The translations under genes and the position numbers were made by a program. A DNA stretch of 64,000 bases. It comes from Azospirillum canadense. GTDB lineage: Bacteria > Pseudomonadota > Alphaproteobacteria > Azospirillales > Azospirillaceae. How positions within the stretch are numbered: position 1 is the first letter of the stretch; every line of letters starts with the position of its first letter. Under the pieces are notes generated by a model. That model saw nothing but the letters and a program-made list of their open reading frames with translations, did no database searches and was not told where the DNA came from. This document shows, in pieces, positions 61,314 through 64,000 of the stretch. The stretch lies in the NCBI RefSeq assembly GCF_025961225.1, contig NZ_JAOQNG010000003.1, positions 124,001 through 188,000 of the forward strand, given 5' to 3'.

Positions 61314-61880
61314 CTACCGGGCGAGGGTGCGGTAGACGGTGGGGCGCGAGACCGAGAACAGCTCGGCCAAATCGCTGATTGAGTAGTCACCGGTGTCGTG
61401 CATACGGCGCAATTCGCGCTGCTGCTTGTCGGAGAGCTTGGGCTGTTTGCCGCGCAGCTTGCCGCGGGCGCGAGCGATCGCCATGCCCTCGCGCGTACGC
61501 AGGCGGATGAGGTCGGCCTCGAATTCGGCAAAGGTGGCGAGGATGTTGAAGAACATCTTCCCCATCGGGTCGGCCGGGTCGTAGACGCTCGAGCCGAGCG
61601 CAAGCTTGACGCCACGGGCGACCAGCTCATCGGCGATGGCGCGCGCGTCGGGGACCGAGCGTGCCAGCCGATCAAGCTTCGGCACAACGAGCGTGTCGCC
61701 GGCGCGCACGGCGGCGAGCGCCTGGTCGAGCCCTGGCCGGGCCCGGCTCGTGCCGGTCAGCCCATGGTCGGTGTAGATGCGCTCGGGTGGCACGCCGAGG
61801 CGCTCAAGCGCGGCCCGCTGGGCGGCGAGGTCCTGCTTGTCGGTCGAGCAGCGGGCATAACCGATGGTGATCGCGGACAT
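61314..61880 (-). CDS. Serine recombinase near TniA/TniB-like genes
   Basis: This 188-residue resolvase contains IGYARCSTDKQDLAAQ (catalytic serine after Cys), VVPKLDRLARSVPDARAIAD, FAEFEADLIRLRTREGMA and a C-terminal HTH (YSISDLAELFSVSRPTVYRT). A Tn5053/Tn402-like transposon carries a resolvase gene in its transposition module, which fits the TniA-like gene at 62044, here divergent. The ATG at 61880 begins the conserved domain; the frame opens at 61922. Confidence 0.9.
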   Translation of the reverse strand: MSAITIGYARCSTDKQDLAAQRAALERLGVPPERIYTDHGLTGTSRARPGLDQALAAVRAGDTLVVPKLDRLARSVPDARAIADELVARGVKLALGSSVYDPADPMGKMFFNILATFAEFEADLIRLRTREGMAIARARGKLRGKQPKLSDKQQRELRRMHDTGDYSISDLAELFSVSRPTVYRTLAR

Positions 61881-61996
61881 GGCCGAAGCGTACGATTGGG
61901 GCCCCTTCAATGAAAGGATCATCGTACCATCTCAATGAGATAGAAAGCTCCGTGATCCGAACGGCATGGACGGCGCGATGCGAACCGTCCGTTGAG

Positions 61997-62026
61997 CGAT
62001 CCCCTTGCGGACGAAGGGGGATCGCC
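61997..62026. repeat. Hairpin just upstream of the TniA-like gene
   Basis: Arms GCGATCCCCTT (61997-62007) and AAGGGGGATCGC (62015-62026) pair with one bulged G around a 7-nt loop, 18 bp before the start codon. It could regulate translation or belong to the transposon end. Confidence 0.45.
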
Positions 62027-62043
62027 GGTTTCGGGAGGCGGTC

Positions 62044-63519
62044 ATGGCTCGGGAGAGGACGACGGCTTCGTTCGCGACCCTGACCGAGGAGGGCCAAGCG
62101 CAGGCGATGGCGCGCTTCGCCGCCTTGCGGCCGCACCTTGAGGACGGCGTCCCCTTGGCGCGCGCGGCCGCCGACGCCGGCGTGCCACTGCGAACAGCGC
62201 AGCGTTGGCTCGCCTGTTACCGCCGGGACGGGCTGGCCAGCCTCGCGCGTCGTAGCCGCAGCGATGCCGGTGCGCGTCGCTCGCCCGACGACCTCGTCAC
62301 ATTGATCGAGGGTATGGGGTTGAAACGGCCGCGACTGTCGGCCGCCGCCATCCACCGTCGGGTCTGTGACGTCGCCGCGGCGCAGGGATGGCGTGCGCCG
62401 TCCTACGGCACGGTCCACGCCATCCTCGCGAGCCTGGACCCGGCGATCGTGACGCTCGCGCTGGACGGACCGGTCGCCTACCGCAACCGTTACGAGCTGA
62501 TCCATCGGCACCGCGCCGAGACGCCCAACGCGCTCTGGCAAGCCGACCACACGCAACTCGACGTCCTCATCCTCGACGAAAGCGGGAAGCCGGCGCGGCC
62601 GTGGCTCACCACCGTCATCGACGATCGCTCCCGCGCGATCGCCGGGTACTTGGTGTTCCTCGGCGCGCCTTGTGTGCTCAACACCTGCCTTGCGCTTCGC
62701 CATGCGATCTGGCGCAAGGCCGACCCCGCTTGGCCGGTCTGCGGCGTGCCGGACGTTCTCTACGTCGACCACGGCAGCGATTTCACCAGCCGGCACCTTG
62801 ACCGAGTGGCGGCGGACCTGCGGTTCCAGGTCGTCTACTCCGCCGTCGGCCGCCCACAGGGTCGGGGCAAAGTCGAGCGCCTGTTCGGCACGCTCAACAC
62901 CGAGCTGTTGCCCGAACTGCCTGGGTATCTTGTCAAGGAAAGGCCCGCATCGCCCCCGACACTGTCGCTGGCGCGGCTCGACCATGAGGTCGGCGCCTTC
63001 ATCGCCGGCACCTACCACGCCCGCATCCACGGCGAGATTGGTGAGACACCGCTCGACGCGTGGCGTAGCGAGGGCTTTCTGCCCCGCCTTCCCGACAGCC
63101 TCGAGGACCTCGACCTCCTGCTGGTCCAGCATGCCGAGCCGCGCCGCGTGCGGCGTGACGGCGTCCGCTTCCAAGGACTGCGCTACGTCGCCCCGACGCT
63201 CGCAGGCTTCATCGGCGAGGCGGTCACCGTCCGCTACGACCCCCGCGACCTGTCCGAGATCCGGCTCTTCCACCGCGGCGGCTTCCTCTGCCGCGCGGTG
63301 AGCGAGGAACACGCCGGGGAGGTGGTGACGCTCAAGGACATCCAGGCGGCCCGACGTGCTCATCGCCGGTCCTTGCGCACCGCGATCAACGAGCGCGTGG
63401 CGAAGGTGGCCGACTTCCTGCCCCACCACGACCAGCCGTCGAGGCAGGTCCCACCGCCGCGACCGGCGGCCTCACCGGCCCGGCCGCGGTTGCGTCTCTA
63501 CGAGGAGGATGATCCGTGA
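62044..63519 (+). CDS. TniA/Mu-type transposase
   Basis: This 491-residue DDE transposase starts with an HTH region (GVPLARAAADAGVPLRTAQR), then an rve/DDE core: NALWQADHTQLDVLILD (first Asp), DVLYVDHGSDFTSRHLDRVA (second Asp) and GRPQGRGKVERLFGTLNTEL (glutamate), and a Mu-type beta-barrel C-terminal domain (FQGLRYVAPTLAGFIGEAVT). It resembles TniA of Tn5053/Tn402-type elements. ATG 62044 starts after a GGGAGG-like site. Its stop overlaps the GTG of the next gene (GTGA). Confidence 0.88.
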   Translation: MARERTTASFATLTEEGQAQAMARFAALRPHLEDGVPLARAAADAGVPLRTAQRWLACYRRDGLASLARRSRSDAGARRSPDDLVTLIEGMGLKRPRLSAAAIHRRVCDVAAAQGWRAPSYGTVHAILASLDPAIVTLALDGPVAYRNRYELIHRHRAETPNALWQADHTQLDVLILDESGKPARPWLTTVIDDRSRAIAGYLVFLGAPCVLNTCLALRHAIWRKADPAWPVCGVPDVLYVDHGSDFTSRHLDRVAADLRFQVVYSAVGRPQGRGKVERLFGTLNTELLPELPGYLVKERPASPPTLSLARLDHEVGAFIAGTYHARIHGEIGETPLDAWRSEGFLPRLPDSLEDLDLLLVQHAEPRRVRRDGVRFQGLRYVAPTLAGFIGEAVTVRYDPRDLSEIRLFHRGGFLCRAVSEEHAGEVVTLKDIQAARRAHRRSLRTAINERVAKVADFLPHHDQPSRQVPPPRPAASPARPRLRLYEEDDP

Positions 63520-64000
63520 CCGGTGGCGAGCGGACAGGTGCGTTCATCGCGACGAAGGAACACCGGCGCTTTTCCGAGTTCGCCGATGCCGTGCGCAAGC
63601 ACCGCTATATCGGCCTTTGCTTCGGTGCTGCCGGCGTCGGCAAGACCCTGTCGGCGCGGCGCTACGCGAAGTGGGATGTTGCCGAGCCCCTGCTCGTCGA
63701 ATGGGGGCCACGCCAGCCGTCCGATGCCAAGGTGTACGCGGCGGTCGCCGGGACCCGGACCGTCTTCTACACGCCCACGGTCTGCTGCCCGTTTCGCGAG
63801 CTGCGCGACGGCATCGACACGCTGGTCACGCGGGCGGGCGTCTGCATCGACGCGCACCTGCACCGCGAGGACCTCATTCGCACGGGATTCACCCCCAATC
63901 CCGCCGAGTTGCTCATCGTCGATGAGGCCGAGCGGCTCTCGACCCCGGCGCTCGAGCACCTGCGCGACGTGTTCGACAGAACCGGCATCGGCGTGATCCT
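63516..64000 (+). CDS. TniB-like AAA+ ATPase, cut by window edge
   Basis: This starts at GTG 63516, preceded by GAGGAGG, and continues past 64000. The visible ~161 residues include a P-loop (GLCFGAAGVGKTLSARRYAK), and Walker B (ELLIVDEAERLSTPALE). In Tn7/Tn5053-type systems TniB or TnsC-like ATPases select targets for TniA. The GTGA overlap with the transposase gene indicates coupled translation. A TniQ gene would be expected beyond the window. Confidence 0.85.
   Translation, partial: MTGGERTGAFIATKEHRRFSEFADAVRKHRYIGLCFGAAGVGKTLSARRYAKWDVAEPLLVEWGPRQPSDAKVYAAVAGTRTVFYTPTVCCPFRELRDGIDTLVTRAGVCIDAHLHREDLIRTGFTPNPAELLIVDEAERLSTPALEHLRDVFDRTGIGVI

Noticed and set aside
1..64000. CRISPR arrays, tRNA or rRNA genes
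   Set aside because: No regularly spaced identical repeats and no cloverleaf or rRNA-like sequences were noticed by eye.

Overview
This 64 kb window is GC-rich DNA. Its gene content (HWE/HisKA_2 histidine kinases, CheB-CheR-kinase fusions, class I PHA synthase, ExoD, DUF2092 and DUF6398 proteins) and very dense mobile DNA suggest an alphaproteobacterium of the Azospirillum/Rhodospirillales type, probably a plasmid, chromid or genomic island. That placement is inferred from family content. No rRNA, tRNA, CRISPR array or replication origin was seen.

Layout. (1) 1-3.2 kb: two long serine recombinases and a RelE/XRE toxin-antitoxin pair, bracketed by two inverted copies of an array of TCCGGCTT-type repeats. 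(2) 3.4-4.4 kb: a SAM methyltransferase. (3) 4.5-14.4 kb: a pile-up of insertion sequences. An IS3-type element is split by an intact IS30-type element (30-bp perfect ends, 3-bp duplication). An IS110-type element is cut by IS256 copy 1. A Tn3-type resolvase/transposase pair follows, then an IS1-type element. (4) 14.6-25.4 kb: envelope and stress genes: a DUF2141 protein, a frameshifted lipid A acyltransferase, small proteins, a histidine kinase, a Crp/Fnr regulator, ExoD, PHA synthase and small secreted proteins. (5) 25.7-31.6 kb: a small membrane peptide directly upstream of an mgtA-type Mg2+ P-type ATPase that carries an in-frame amber codon, then a run of small stress-like genes (CBS pair, pentapeptide repeats, DUF2188-like). 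(6) 31.7-42.7 kb: a signalling island with a LOV-like kinase lacking the photoactive cysteine, a free CheB, a receiver, two very large CheB-CheR-PAS-kinase fusions, and a sigma-like/anti-sigma-like pair. (7) 42.7-52.5 kb: an envelope gene block: HAD remnant, outer-membrane transporter-like protein, then a tightly coupled operon of DUF2092 protein, low-complexity secreted protein, lipase-like lipoprotein and a membrane-anchored protein, followed by an S41 protease broken by IS256 copy 2 with an 8-bp target duplication. (8) 52.5-64 kb: a K+ channel, an integrase remnant, a Fic protein, a DUF6398 remnant fused to a second IS110-family element, a secreted protein, a metallo-beta-lactamase-fold remnant truncated by another IS, two more serine recombinases, and a TniA/TniB-like transposition pair running off the right edge.

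The region has clearly been shaped by mobile elements. At least nine host genes are frameshifted, truncated, stop-interrupted, internally deleted or IS-interrupted. The intact genes point to sensing (several kinases with stand-alone or fused chemotaxis methylation modules), envelope upkeep and storage polymer synthesis. The most unusual items are the inverted repeat arrays around the recombinase/toxin-antitoxin module, the paired CheB-CheR kinases with a divergent sigma/anti-sigma pair, the coupled envelope operon, the microprotein at mgtA and the small Trp-Val-Asp protein family scattered through the window.
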